A stretch of DNA of 64,000 nucleotides from contig VGCZ01000014.1 of NCBI GenBank assembly GCA_016869975.1, positions 1 to 64,000 of the forward strand, in the 5' to 3' direction. The notes beneath the pieces were generated by a model. That model was not told the origin of the DNA. It searched no databases and saw nothing but the letters and a program-made list of their open reading frames with translations. Positions 1-7,719 of this stretch are shown one piece after another. The DNA is from Alphaproteobacteria bacterium (GTDB lineage Bacteria; Pseudomonadota; Alphaproteobacteria; Reyranellales; Reyranellaceae). Positions within the stretch are counted from its first letter, which is position 1, and every line of letters starts with the position of its first letter. The position numbers were made by a program, and so were the translations under genes.

Positions 1-529
1 AGAGCAGCCAGCGCTCCAGGCTCTTGCGGTCGTCATGGTCGATCCGGCCACGCAAGGTCGGCACCGTGCCCGTGACATGCGCCTTCTCGGTGTGGCCGTC
101 CTGCACGAACGTCACCCGGTCGCGGCGCAACAGGGTCGGCAGCGGCGGGTAGAGCGAGCCGCGCAGCCTGCGGCCATCGATGCAGTAGTCGAAAGCCGTG
201 CGGTAGCCGCCGATATCGTCGCTCGGGCTCAGCGCGGCGATCTCCTCGATGGTGGCCTGGTGCACGATGTAGTCGGCGTCGAGCCGCAGCACCCAGGGCG
301 TGGCGATGCCGGTCTCCTGCACCGCGTAGGTCCATTGCCGCTCGTGACTGTCGAACGTGCGGGTGAGCCAGCGGACATTGGGGTAGCGCGCCGCGATCGC
401 CGCCGTCTCGTCGTCGCTGCCGCTGTCGACGACGACGACCTCGCGCGCCCAGCCGAGCCGGTCGAGGTTGCGCCCGATGTTCGGCGCCTCGTTCCAGGTC
501 AGGATCACCGGCGTGATCTGATCGAGCAT
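1..529 (-). CDS. Glycosyltransferase family 2 (WaaE-like), 3' end beyond the window
   Basis: This gene reads leftward off the window edge; 176 codons are visible. It starts with MLDQITPVILTWNEAPNIGR, the N-terminal strand and 'TxNE' motif of GT-A glycosyltransferases. VVVVDSGSDDET (about residues 31-42) and the DxD-like LRLDAD (about 81-86) match the nucleotide-sugar and metal sites. This arrangement is typical of WaaE/KdtX-like GT2 enzymes, which add a sugar to lipopolysaccharide core or exopolysaccharide on the cytoplasmic side of the membrane. The donor and acceptor cannot be read from the sequence. It is the left-most member of the polysaccharide locus. An AT-rich 87-base spacer separates it from the FkbM gene on the same strand. 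Confidence 0.85.
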   Translation of the reverse strand, partial: MLDQITPVILTWNEAPNIGRNLDRLGWAREVVVVDSGSDDETAAIAARYPNVRWLTRTFDSHERQWTYAVQETGIATPWVLRLDADYIVHQATIEEIAALSPSDDIGGYRTAFDYCIDGRRLRGSLYPPLPTLLRRDRVTFVQDGHTEKAHVTGTVPTLRGRIDHDDRKSLERWLL

Positions 530-616
530 CGTCAACTGAATTGATCGCCGCAAATTACTGAAATAGCGGATATTTCATCAAATTTCTCAGATGATGCTAT
601 AATTCAAATCATAGCC

Positions 617-1438
617 TCAGGCCAGCGATTTTCCCGACATGCGATAGCAGTAGACGCACTGCCCCTCGACGATCCAGTCGAACGGGCGGGCGGCGAGCGC
701 GGCGAAGGCCAGGCGGCCGGCGCCTTCGCCCGGTGTCGCCCAGTCGCTGGGCATGAAGATCACTTGGTGGGTCCTGTCGAGCCACTCGAGGCCGCCACGG
801 AACACCGCCTTCTCGGCGCCTTCGATGATCAGCTTGACCACCAACAATTCGCTGGCCCCGGCCTGTTCCATCAGCTGGTTGATGGTGACCGTCGGCACCG
901 TCGGGACCTCGCCACCCCCCTCGCCGCTCGGTTCGCCGACACGCGCCGCCCAGGGCTCCAGGCCCGCCCGGCGCAGCGACAGCGTGGTCGCGCGGTCCCA
1001 CAGCCCGGCCTGAACCGGAACGATGTTCGGCCAAGCCGCCGTGTTACGCTGGATCATCGCGAAATTGTCGGGATCCGGCTCGACCGCGAAGATCGTCGCC
1101 TCGGGATAGTCGCGTGCCAGCCATAGACTCGACAGGCCGATATAGGCGCCACCGTCGACCACGGCGCTGGGCCGGGGCGCCACCCGCGCATAAGCGTGCA
1201 GCGCGCGAGATTGCGGGAGACGTCGCTGGTCGAGCGTGCCGCGGAGAAAGACCTGCTCGAAATTGGCGATGTCGGTGGTACCGGCCCGCAACCAGATCGG
1301 GTGATCGAATCCGGCAACGCGCACGGCCCGCAAGTCCGCCCCTGGCGCAACCAACGCCCACCACGCCCTCAATCCCGCCCGCAAGCCGAACCGGTCAACC
1401 GCCCGGTAGAGCAGACGGAGCCCATCCTTCAGTGTCAT
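617..1438 (-). CDS. FkbM family SAM-dependent methyltransferase
   Basis: This 273-residue protein has the class I methyltransferase core: SAM motif I VVDGGAYIG (93-101), the ribose-binding acidic strand FAVEPDP (117-123), and the family's C-terminal signature at 201-209, read here as VKLIIEGAE. In most FkbM proteins this last motif is K-I-D-x-E-G-x-E; an Ile stands where the Asp is usual. FkbM proteins O-methylate sugars or polyketides. Beside glycosyltransferases, a role in methylating a polysaccharide residue is inferred. It is divergent from the sugar phosphotransferase gene, sharing a 233-base upstream region. Several frames are open on the other strand, but only this one gives a recognisable fold. 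Confidence 0.88.
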   Translation of the reverse strand: MTLKDGLRLLYRAVDRFGLRAGLRAWWALVAPGADLRAVRVAGFDHPIWLRAGTTDIANFEQVFLRGTLDQRRLPQSRALHAYARVAPRPSAVVDGGAYIGLSSLWLARDYPEATIFAVEPDPDNFAMIQRNTAAWPNIVPVQAGLWDRATTLSLRRAGLEPWAARVGEPSGEGGGEVPTVPTVTINQLMEQAGASELLVVKLIIEGAEKAVFRGGLEWLDRTHQVIFMPSDWATPGEGAGRLAFAALAARPFDWIVEGQCVYCYRMSGKSLA

Positions 1439-1671
1439 CCGAATTCCACCATCACCAGTATGATATTGATTCTGCTTGAAAAAGCCAGAATTCCAGAGAT
1501 ATACTGCAACTTGTCCACGATCACCGGGTTCGGCTATCGTGGGCGGCGAGCGGTTGACCGCGCGCCTGGATTATCTCACAATAACGGACACTTAGATCGC
1601 GATTTTCATAAGCGGCACCGATTGCGGCGCCGGTCAGTCGCTATTGAAGGCTCCCGTACGGCGGGGACACT
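1439..1671. promoter_or_regulatory. Divergent intergenic region, probable promoters for both flanks
   Basis: This 233-base region separates the leftward methyltransferase from the rightward phosphotransferase. It is visibly richer in A+T than the flanking genes, especially 1440-1505 and 1570-1620. On the minus strand, AATATCAT about 30 bases before the methyltransferase start resembles a -10 element. The plus-strand gene has GGGGAC just before its ATG as a weak ribosome-binding site. No gene was recognised inside. Calling it promoter DNA rests on position and composition only. Confidence 0.35.
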
Positions 1672-3090
1672 ATGGATAAGTCGAAGGCATATTCCGAGAC
1701 CAAGCTCCTCTGGCTCACCCGGATCGCCGACATCCTCGCGCCAGCCGTGGTCGCCTGGGCCGCCATCGCCGCCTGGCTGCCGCAGCATTTTCACCAGTTC
1801 GACGACCAGTATTTCCTCGCCATGGCGGCCAGCTCGTTGCTGGTAGCCAACGTCTTTCATGCGCTCAATCTCTACTCGATCCGCAGCCTGTCCAGCGTGC
1901 CGCGGCAGATCGGCCGGGTCACTGTGGCCTGGACCGCCGTGCTCGCCCTGCTGATCGCCGCCGCCTTCGTCACCAAGGTCTCGGCCAACTTCCCGCGCGG
2001 TTGGGCCATCCTCTGGTACGTCTGGACCCTGGGCGGCTTCATCGCCGTGCGTTTCGTGGTGGCCGGTGTCATCGCCCGCTGGATGGAGTCCGGCAGGCTG
2101 ACCCGCGACATCGCCGTGGTCGGCGCCGGCCCGCATGGCCGCCGGCTGATCCAGCATCTGCGCGAGGCCGGCGGCGCCGACTACCGCATCGTCGGCGTCT
2201 TCGACGACCGCGCCCAGCGCGAGATGGAGCCGATCGAGGGCGTGCCAGTACGCGGCACAGTCGACGACCTGATCGAATACGCCCGCGGGCACCATGTCGA
2301 CCAGATCGTCGTCGCGTTGCCCTGGGCGGCCGAGCTGCGCGTCATGGGCATCCTCAAGCGGCTGTGGGAGCTGCCGATCGACATCCGGCTGGCGCCCGAC
2401 ATGATCGGCTTCCGGCTGGCGCACTGCTCCTATAGCGAGCTCGGCAACGTGCCGGTGCTAAACGTCTTCGACAAGCCGCTGTCGGAAGACAAGCTGCTGC
2501 TCAAGCGTATCGAGGACATCGGCCTGGCGCTGCTGCTGCTGCTCGCCTTCTCGCCGATCATGTTGGCGACCGCGATCGCCATCAAGCTGGACAGCCATGG
2601 GCCGATCCTGTTCCGCCAGACCCGCTACGGCTTCAACAACCAGCGCATCCAGGTCTGGAAGTTCCGATCGATGTACGCCGACGATTGCCGCGACATCGCG
2701 CCGGTCCAAGTCGGCCGCGACGATCCGCGCATCACCCGGGTCGGCCGCTTCATCCGCCGAACCTCGATCGACGAGCTGCCGCAGCTTTTCAACGTGCTGG
2801 GCGGCAGCATGTCACTGGTCGGCCCGCGCCCGCACCCCATCGACACCAAGGCCGAGAACGTGCTGTTCGAGGAAGCCGTCGCCGAATACGCCGCGCGCCA
2901 TCGCGTCAAGCCCGGCCTGACCGGCTGGGCCCAGGTCAATGGCTGGCGCGGCGAGACCGACACGATCGAGAAGATCCGCCGGCGCGTCGATCACGACCTC
3001 TACTACATCGAGAACTGGTCTTTGCTGCTCGACATCAAGATCGAGCTGATGACCATCGTCACGGTGCTGCGCGGCAAGAACGCGTATTGA
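1672..3090 (+). CDS. Undecaprenyl-phosphate sugar phosphotransferase (polyprenyl glycosylphosphotransferase)
   Basis: This integral membrane enzyme would transfer a sugar-1-phosphate (classically glucose or galactose) from a UDP-sugar to undecaprenyl phosphate, the first step of repeat-unit assembly. The 472-residue length is usual for WcaJ/PssY-type proteins. The order is four hydrophobic N-terminal segments (about 15-120), a Rossmann-like middle domain (IAVVGAGPHGRRL, about 145-157), one more membrane segment (LALLLLLAFSPIML), then the catalytic domain with KFRSMYAD, TSIDELPQLFNVL, MSLVGPRP and KPGLTGWAQVNG. All core motifs are intact. It heads the rightward polysaccharide genes. Which sugar is used is not readable. 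Confidence 0.93.
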   Translation: MDKSKAYSETKLLWLTRIADILAPAVVAWAAIAAWLPQHFHQFDDQYFLAMAASSLLVANVFHALNLYSIRSLSSVPRQIGRVTVAWTAVLALLIAAAFVTKVSANFPRGWAILWYVWTLGGFIAVRFVVAGVIARWMESGRLTRDIAVVGAGPHGRRLIQHLREAGGADYRIVGVFDDRAQREMEPIEGVPVRGTVDDLIEYARGHHVDQIVVALPWAAELRVMGILKRLWELPIDIRLAPDMIGFRLAHCSYSELGNVPVLNVFDKPLSEDKLLLKRIEDIGLALLLLLAFSPIMLATAIAIKLDSHGPILFRQTRYGFNNQRIQVWKFRSMYADDCRDIAPVQVGRDDPRITRVGRFIRRTSIDELPQLFNVLGGSMSLVGPRPHPIDTKAENVLFEEAVAEYAARHRVKPGLTGWAQVNGWRGETDTIEKIRRRVDHDLYYIENWSLLLDIKIELMTIVTVLRGKNAY

Positions 3091-3095
3091 TCTTC

Positions 3096-3190
3096 CCGTC
3101 GTCCTGAGCGCAGCGAAGGACCTCGCGGTATGGCGGTCACATCGATAGAAGGTGTCCGGTCGCACGGCCGCAAGGTTCTTCGCCGCGCTA
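3096..3190. repeat. Degenerate palindromic intergenic repeat (CCGAGCGCAGCGAGG family)
   Basis: CGTCCTGAGCGCAGCGAAGG at 3099-3118 is matched, inverted and with a few changes, by AGGTTCTTCGCCGCGCT near 3172-3188. This is the same element seen in better condition at 7126, 8826, 21018 and 55301. It fills most of the gap between the phosphotransferase and the GT4 gene, on the same strand as both. Confidence 0.6.
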
Positions 3191-3233
3191 CTGGGGCCGC
3201 GGACGGCCCCGGGGACAACAAGACGTAGAAGCG

Positions 3234-4436
3234 ATGCGCATCCTGCTGCACGATAACTCCGGCCATCCCTTCCAGGTCCAGCTCGCGCGCGAGCTGGCGC
3301 GGCGCGGCCATGTCGTGCGCCATCTCTTCAACGCCCGCTTTCAGACGCCGCGTGGCTCGCTCACGCAGCTGCCCGGCGACCCCACGACCTTCGAGGTCGC
3401 CGCCATCGATCCCGGTCGGCCAATGGCGAAGTACGACTACTTCACCCGTTTCCGCCAGGAGCGCGCCTATGGCCGGCTGCTCGAGCGCGAGCTCGGCGCC
3501 TTCCAGCCCGATGTCGCCCTGCTCAGCAACACCCCGCCCGATTCCCTGCTGGCTCCGCAGCGCTGGTGCCGCGCGAATCACCGCGGCTTCGTCTTCTGGG
3601 TGCAGGACATCTACGCCGAGGCGATCGCGCGGCTCGTGGCGCCCAAGCTCGGTCCGCTCGGCGCGCCCGTGGTCTGGCACTACCGGCGCCTCGAGGCCGG
3701 ATTGCTGCGCCGCAGCGACCAGGTCGTGGCCATCACCGACGATTTCAAGCCATTGTTGAAGAGCTGGCGCATCGAGGAGAGGCGCGTCTCGACGATCGAG
3801 AACTGGGCGCCGCTCGAGGAGCTGCCGCCGCGCCCTCGCGACAACGACTTCGCGCGCCAGCACGCGCTGAACGACAAGCTTGTCTTCATGTACTCGGGCA
3901 CCCTGGGGCTGAAGCACAATCCCGGCCTGCTGCTTGGCATCGCCGAACGCTACCGCGACGATCCCAGGGTGCGGGTGGTGGTGATCTCCGAAGGTCTGGG
4001 CGCCAACTGGCTGGCCGAGCGCAAGCGGACGGAACGGCTGGACAATCTGCTGCTGTTGCCGTTCCAGCCCTTCTCGCGGATGCCCGACATGCTGGCCTCC
4101 GCCGACGTGCTGATGGCGATCCTCGAGCCCGAGGCCGGTGTCTACTCGGTGCCCTCCAAGGTCCTGACCTATCTCTGCGCCGGCCGCCCGCTGCTCGCGG
4201 CGATGCCGTCTGAAAACCTCGCCGCGCGCACCATCGCCGCGCAGGACGCCGGCCTCGTCGTCGCGCCCGACGACGCCCAGGGCTTCGCCGGCGCCGCGTC
4301 TCGTCTGCATGACGACCCGGCGATCCGGACAACGCTGGGTTGCAATGGCCGCCGTTACGCCGAAGCTACCTTCGACATCCACAAAATCGGTGACCGGTTT
4401 GAGGTGATCCTTTCTAAAGCCAGCCACCTGAAATAA
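3234..4436 (+). CDS. Glycosyltransferase family 4 (WcaI/WbuB-like)
   Basis: This 400-residue GT-B fold enzyme begins MRILLHDNSGHPFQVQLARE, the acceptor-side Rossmann domain. The C-terminal donor domain carries FMYSGTLGLKHNP (about 221-233), LLLLPFQPFSRMPDMLASAD and the GT4 E-x7-E region around ILEPEAGVYSVPSKVLTYL. FVFWVQDIYAEA in the N-terminal half resembles the WVQDLYPD motif of WcaI/WbuB-type enzymes that add deoxy- or amino-sugars. It presumably extends the lipid-linked sugar begun by the upstream phosphotransferase. Donor and linkage are unknown. The ATG at 3234 is the first that keeps the complete N-terminal strand. Confidence 0.88.
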   Translation: MRILLHDNSGHPFQVQLARELARRGHVVRHLFNARFQTPRGSLTQLPGDPTTFEVAAIDPGRPMAKYDYFTRFRQERAYGRLLERELGAFQPDVALLSNTPPDSLLAPQRWCRANHRGFVFWVQDIYAEAIARLVAPKLGPLGAPVVWHYRRLEAGLLRRSDQVVAITDDFKPLLKSWRIEERRVSTIENWAPLEELPPRPRDNDFARQHALNDKLVFMYSGTLGLKHNPGLLLGIAERYRDDPRVRVVVISEGLGANWLAERKRTERLDNLLLLPFQPFSRMPDMLASADVLMAILEPEAGVYSVPSKVLTYLCAGRPLLAAMPSENLAARTIAAQDAGLVVAPDDAQGFAGAASRLHDDPAIRTTLGCNGRRYAEATFDIHKIGDRFEVILSKASHLK

Positions 4437-4561
4437 GCCCATGGTTCGATGGGCCTAGCGATTGCGGCTCGCTGCCTGTACGCCTACCAAATGTGGAAAG
4501 TGACCCCGTCACTTAATTAAGCGATACCTCATAAAATTCTCGCAAAGCTCTGCAAAATTTA

Positions 4562-4567
4562 TATAAT
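4562..4567 (+). promoter_or_regulatory. Candidate -10 box (TATAAT) before the epimerase gene
   Basis: A perfect TATAAT lies 38 bases before the preferred ATG of the epimerase gene, in a 169-base A+T-rich gap (4437-4605). No convincing -35 hexamer sits at 16-18 bases. A perfect six-base inverted repeat (4437-4442 with 4449-4454) follows the GT4 stop but lacks a T-run. The region may separate two transcription units within the locus. Confidence 0.4.
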
Positions 4568-4605
4568 CATTGCCGATTTCATGCATGAATTTACGGGTGT
4601 TAGTG

Positions 4606-5631
4606 ATGCGTGACGACGACATTGTCCTGGTGACCGGCGCCGGCGGATTTATCGGTGGTCACCTTGTGGAGCATCTGCGCTCGGCCTTCGGCGTCACCCG
4701 GATTCGTGCGGTCGACATCAAGCCCCTCGACGAATGGTATCAGCTGCACGATGGGGTAGAGAACCTTCAGCGCGACATGAGCAAGCGCGAAGCCGCCTTC
4801 GCCGCCGTGAAGGGCGCGCACCAGGTCTATAACCTCGCCGCCGACATGGGCGGCATGGGTTTCATCGAAACCCACAAGGCCGAGTGCATGCTGACGGTGC
4901 TGATCAACACCCATCTGCTGATGGCCGCGCAGCAGTATGGCGTCGAGCGCTACTTCTTCTCCTCGTCCGCCTGCGTCTACGCCGCCGACAAGCAGACCGA
5001 CGCGGCCGTCACCGCGCTGAAGGAAGAGGACGCCTACCCCGCCATGCCCGAAGACGGCTATGGCTGGGAGAAGCTGTTCAGCGAGCGCATGTGCCGCCAC
5101 TTCCGCGAGGACTACGCCCTGCAAACGCGCATGGCCCGCTACCACAACGTCTACGGCCCCAACGGCACCTACGATGGCGGGCGCGAGAAGGCGCCGGCCG
5201 CGATCTGCCGCAAGGTCATCCAGGCCAAGCTTTCGGGGCGGCACGAGATCGAGATCTGGGGCGACGGCGAGCAGACCCGTTCCTTCATGTACATCGACGA
5301 CTGCACCTGTGGCAGCGTGCGCCTGATGAACAGCGACGTGGTCGAGCCGATCAACATCGGCAGCGACGAGCTGGTCTCGATCAACACCCTGGTCGACATC
5401 GTGGAGAAGATCGCCGGCATCAAGCTGAAGCGGCGCTACAAGCTCGACGCCCCCAAGGGCGTGCGCGGGCGCAACAGCGACAACGACATGATCAAGCGCG
5501 TGCTCGGCTGGGCCCCCTCGGTCCGCCTCGAGGACGGCATGGAAAAAACCTATCGCTGGATTCACGACCAGATGGTATCGGGCGGGATGTCCACGGCCAA
5601 CGGCGCGCCCAGGTTCGCCGTCGCCAGTTAA
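4606..5631 (+). CDS. GDP-mannose 3,5-epimerase-like NAD-dependent epimerase
   Basis: This extended SDR (341 residues from the chosen ATG) closely follows plant GDP-D-mannose 3,5-epimerase, which makes GDP-L-galactose and GDP-L-gulose. Visible are the NAD motif TGAGGFIGG (10-18), YNLAADMGGMGFIE, the SSACVY motif with the catalytic Cys at 123, YGWEK with Tyr152 and Lys156, GGREKAPAA with Lys195, and GVRGRNSDN near 285-293. The Cys, both Lys and the Arg are the epimerisation residues known from the plant enzyme. The next gene makes GDP-mannose, its substrate. Upstream in-frame ATG (4585) and TTG (4570) are possible; 4606 is preferred because GGGTG lies about eight bases before it. Confidence 0.88.
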   Translation: MRDDDIVLVTGAGGFIGGHLVEHLRSAFGVTRIRAVDIKPLDEWYQLHDGVENLQRDMSKREAAFAAVKGAHQVYNLAADMGGMGFIETHKAECMLTVLINTHLLMAAQQYGVERYFFSSSACVYAADKQTDAAVTALKEEDAYPAMPEDGYGWEKLFSERMCRHFREDYALQTRMARYHNVYGPNGTYDGGREKAPAAICRKVIQAKLSGRHEIEIWGDGEQTRSFMYIDDCTCGSVRLMNSDVVEPINIGSDELVSINTLVDIVEKIAGIKLKRRYKLDAPKGVRGRNSDNDMIKRVLGWAPSVRLEDGMEKTYRWIHDQMVSGGMSTANGAPRFAVAS

Positions 5632-5649
5632 CCTCGAGTGGTATAGCGG

Positions 5650-7101
5650 ATGGCGCAGCCGGATCCGTCTACGTCATCCCATCTGATCCAGCCGGTCGTC
5701 CTGTCCGGCGGATCCGGCACACGGCTCTGGCCGCTTTCGCGTGAAGCCTACCCCAAGCAGTTCCTGCCGCTATCCGGCGAGCACTCCCTGCTGCAGCAGA
5801 CCGTGCTGCGCGTCAGCGATCCGGCCCGCTTCATGCCGCCGGTGATCGTGTGCAACGCTGAGCATCGCTTCCTGGTCGCCGAGCAGATGCGCGCCATCGG
5901 CGTCAAGCCGGCCGCCATCGTGCTCGAGCCGGCGGCGCGCAACACCGCGCCGGCCGTCGCGATCGGCGCCATGATGGCCGCCGCCGGCGGCCCCAACCGC
6001 CCGATCCTCGTGCTGCCTTCGGATTCGCTGATCCGCCGCCCCGACGCCTTCCAGGAGGCGATCGCCAAGGCCACATCGGCGGCGGTGCTGGGCGGTTTCG
6101 TCACCTTCGGCATCGCGCCGACCGCGCCAGAGACCGGTTACGGCTACATCAAGATCGGCGCGGCGCTGCCGAATGCACCGGGCTGCCATGTCGTCGAGCG
6201 ATTCATCGAGAAGCCTGATCTCGCCCGCGCCCGTCAGTTTCTCGCCGACGGCGGCTACGCCTGGAACGGCGGCACCTTCCTGCTGCGCGCCGACCTCTAT
6301 CTCAGCGAACTCAACCAGTTCGAGCCCGAGATCGTCGCCGCCTGCATCGCAGCCTTCAAGGGCGCCGCGCGCGACCTCGACTTCATCCGCCTCGACGGCG
6401 AGGCCTTCGGCAAATCGCCCTCGAAGTCGATCGACTACGCGGTGATGGAGCGCACCCAGCGTGCCGTGACGGTGCCGGTCGACATGGGCTGGAGCGATAT
6501 TGGCTCGTGGGCGGCGCTGCACGAGCAATCGCCACAGGACCCGCACGGCAACGTCGCGGTCGGCGATGTGTTGACCGAAGATACGAAGAACAGCTACGTG
6601 CGCGCCGAGCCCGGTGTGATGGTCGCGACGCTCGGCGTCGAGGACCTCGTCGTGATCGCCACCGGCGACGTGGTGATGGTGACACGGCGCGAGCGCGCCC
6701 AGGACGTCAAGAAGCTGGTCGAGCGCGTCAAGGCCAGCGGCCGCTCCGAGGTGGTGACGCACGCCAAGGTCTTCCGCCCCTGGGGCTACTACGAGACCGT
6801 CGATATCGGCGAGCGCCACCAGGTGAAGCACATCCAGGTGCTGCCCGGCCGTGCGCTCAGCCTGCAGAAGCACAACAAGCGCGCCGAGCACTGGGTCGTG
6901 GTACGCGGCGTCGCGCGCGTCACCCGCGGCAACGACATCTTCGAGCTCTACGAGAACCAGTCGACCTACATTCCGCTCGGCATCCGCCACCGCCTCGAGA
7001 ACACCGGCAGCGAGCCGCTGCACCTGATCGAGGTGCAGTCTGGCAGCTATCTCGGCGAGGACGACATCGAACGCTTCGAGGACAAGTACGGCCGGGCGTG
7101 A
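5650..7101 (+). CDS. manC: Mannose-1-phosphate guanylyltransferase / mannose-6-phosphate isomerase
   Basis: This 483-residue bifunctional enzyme isomerises fructose-6-P to mannose-6-P and forms GDP-mannose from mannose-1-P and GTP. The N-terminal nucleotidyltransferase has LSGGSGTRLWPLSR (about 19-32) and YPKQFLPL; FIEKPD and NGGTFLLRAD are further family motifs. The C-terminal cupin isomerase has RPWGYYETVD, LPGRALSLQKHNKRAEHW with the metal-binding Gln/His/His set, and IPLGIRHRLENTG. The length is typical of ManC/XanB/AlgA. It starts 18 bases after the epimerase stop, so they are probably co-transcribed. No phosphomannomutase gene is in the window. Confidence 0.96.
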   Translation: MAQPDPSTSSHLIQPVVLSGGSGTRLWPLSREAYPKQFLPLSGEHSLLQQTVLRVSDPARFMPPVIVCNAEHRFLVAEQMRAIGVKPAAIVLEPAARNTAPAVAIGAMMAAAGGPNRPILVLPSDSLIRRPDAFQEAIAKATSAAVLGGFVTFGIAPTAPETGYGYIKIGAALPNAPGCHVVERFIEKPDLARARQFLADGGYAWNGGTFLLRADLYLSELNQFEPEIVAACIAAFKGAARDLDFIRLDGEAFGKSPSKSIDYAVMERTQRAVTVPVDMGWSDIGSWAALHEQSPQDPHGNVAVGDVLTEDTKNSYVRAEPGVMVATLGVEDLVVIATGDVVMVTRRERAQDVKKLVERVKASGRSEVVTHAKVFRPWGYYETVDIGERHQVKHIQVLPGRALSLQKHNKRAEHWVVVRGVARVTRGNDIFELYENQSTYIPLGIRHRLENTGSEPLHLIEVQSGSYLGEDDIERFEDKYGRA

Positions 7102-7125
7102 ATCCCGGCCGTCGCTCTGCCCCTC

Positions 7126-7194
7126 CTGTCATCCCGAGCGTAGCGAGGGATCCAGGCCGCTTCCCTAGATCCGTCGCTACGCTCGGGATGACAG
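7126..7194. repeat. Palindromic intergenic repeat (CCGAGCGCAGCGAGG family)
   Basis: CTGTCATCCCGAGCGTAGCG begins the left arm, and its near-complete inverted copy ends at 7194. The arms are about 27 bases with a short spacer. The element sits between manC and the GNAT gene, ending five bases before the GNAT start codon, so it would form a stable hairpin in a read-through transcript. Confidence 0.85.
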
Positions 7195-7198
7195 AAGG

Positions 7199-7672
7199 AT
7201 GATTCGCATCCCCTCACCGGCCGACGAGGCCGCCCTTCTCGCGCTCAACAACGCGCACGCCGCCGAGCTGTCGGAGCTCGATGCGCGTGAGCTGAGCCGC
7301 CTGCTGTCGATCGCGATGGCCGCGCGCGTGATCGGCGACGCCGAGGCCTTCCTGCTGACCTTCGACCAGGACGCCGACTACCACAGCCCCAACTTCCTGT
7401 GGTTCCGCCAGCGCTACAAGCGCTTCGCCTATGTCGATCGCGTCGTCGTCTCGCCGACAGCGCGACGCGGTGGCCATGCGCGCCGCCTCTACGAGGAGCT
7501 GTTCGCGATTGCCCGCGCGGCCGGTCATACGCGGATCTGCTGCGAGGTCAACAGCGATCCGCCCAATCCGATCTCCGATGCCTTCCACGCACGGCTGGCC
7601 TTCACGGTCTGCGGCGAAGCCCGCCTCCCCGACCGCGGCAAGAGTGTACGATACCTGATCCGCACACTCTGA
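7199..7672 (+). CDS. GNAT family N-acetyltransferase
   Basis: This 157-residue protein fits a single GNAT fold. YVDRVVVSPTARRGGHARRL (about 78-97) contains beta-4 and the acetyl-CoA pyrophosphate loop (R-x-x-G-x-A/G). It would transfer an acyl group from acetyl-CoA to an amine, with unknown substrate. It follows manC after a palindromic repeat that occupies the place of a ribosome-binding site (only AAGGATG precedes the ATG), so translation may be weak or depend on hairpin structure. Confidence 0.8.
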   Translation: MIRIPSPADEAALLALNNAHAAELSELDARELSRLLSIAMAARVIGDAEAFLLTFDQDADYHSPNFLWFRQRYKRFAYVDRVVVSPTARRGGHARRLYEELFAIARAAGHTRICCEVNSDPPNPISDAFHARLAFTVCGEARLPDRGKSVRYLIRTL

Positions 7673-7673
7673 G

Positions 7674-7708
7674 TTTCCTTCTCCTCGCCTTCGTGGGGAG
7701 AAGGAAAG
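7674..7708. repeat. Short hairpin repeat, CTTCTCCCC/GGGGAGAAG family
   Basis: TTTCCTTCTCCTCGCC is followed by a tight loop and a GGGGAGAAGGAAA arm. A second copy lies at 30984-31018. The right arm also supplies the GGAGAAGG purine tract used by the enolase-superfamily gene starting at 7720, so the repeat may affect its translation. Confidence 0.65.
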
Positions 7709-7719
7709 GGAGGGATGGC

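Noticed and set aside
35-544. Plus-strand ORF at the left edge
   Set aside because: It is antisense to a clear GT2 glycosyltransferase and shows no domain.
3003-4442. 479-codon minus-strand frame over the GT4 gene
   Set aside because: Shadow of a recognised glycosyltransferase; the translation has no recognisable motif.
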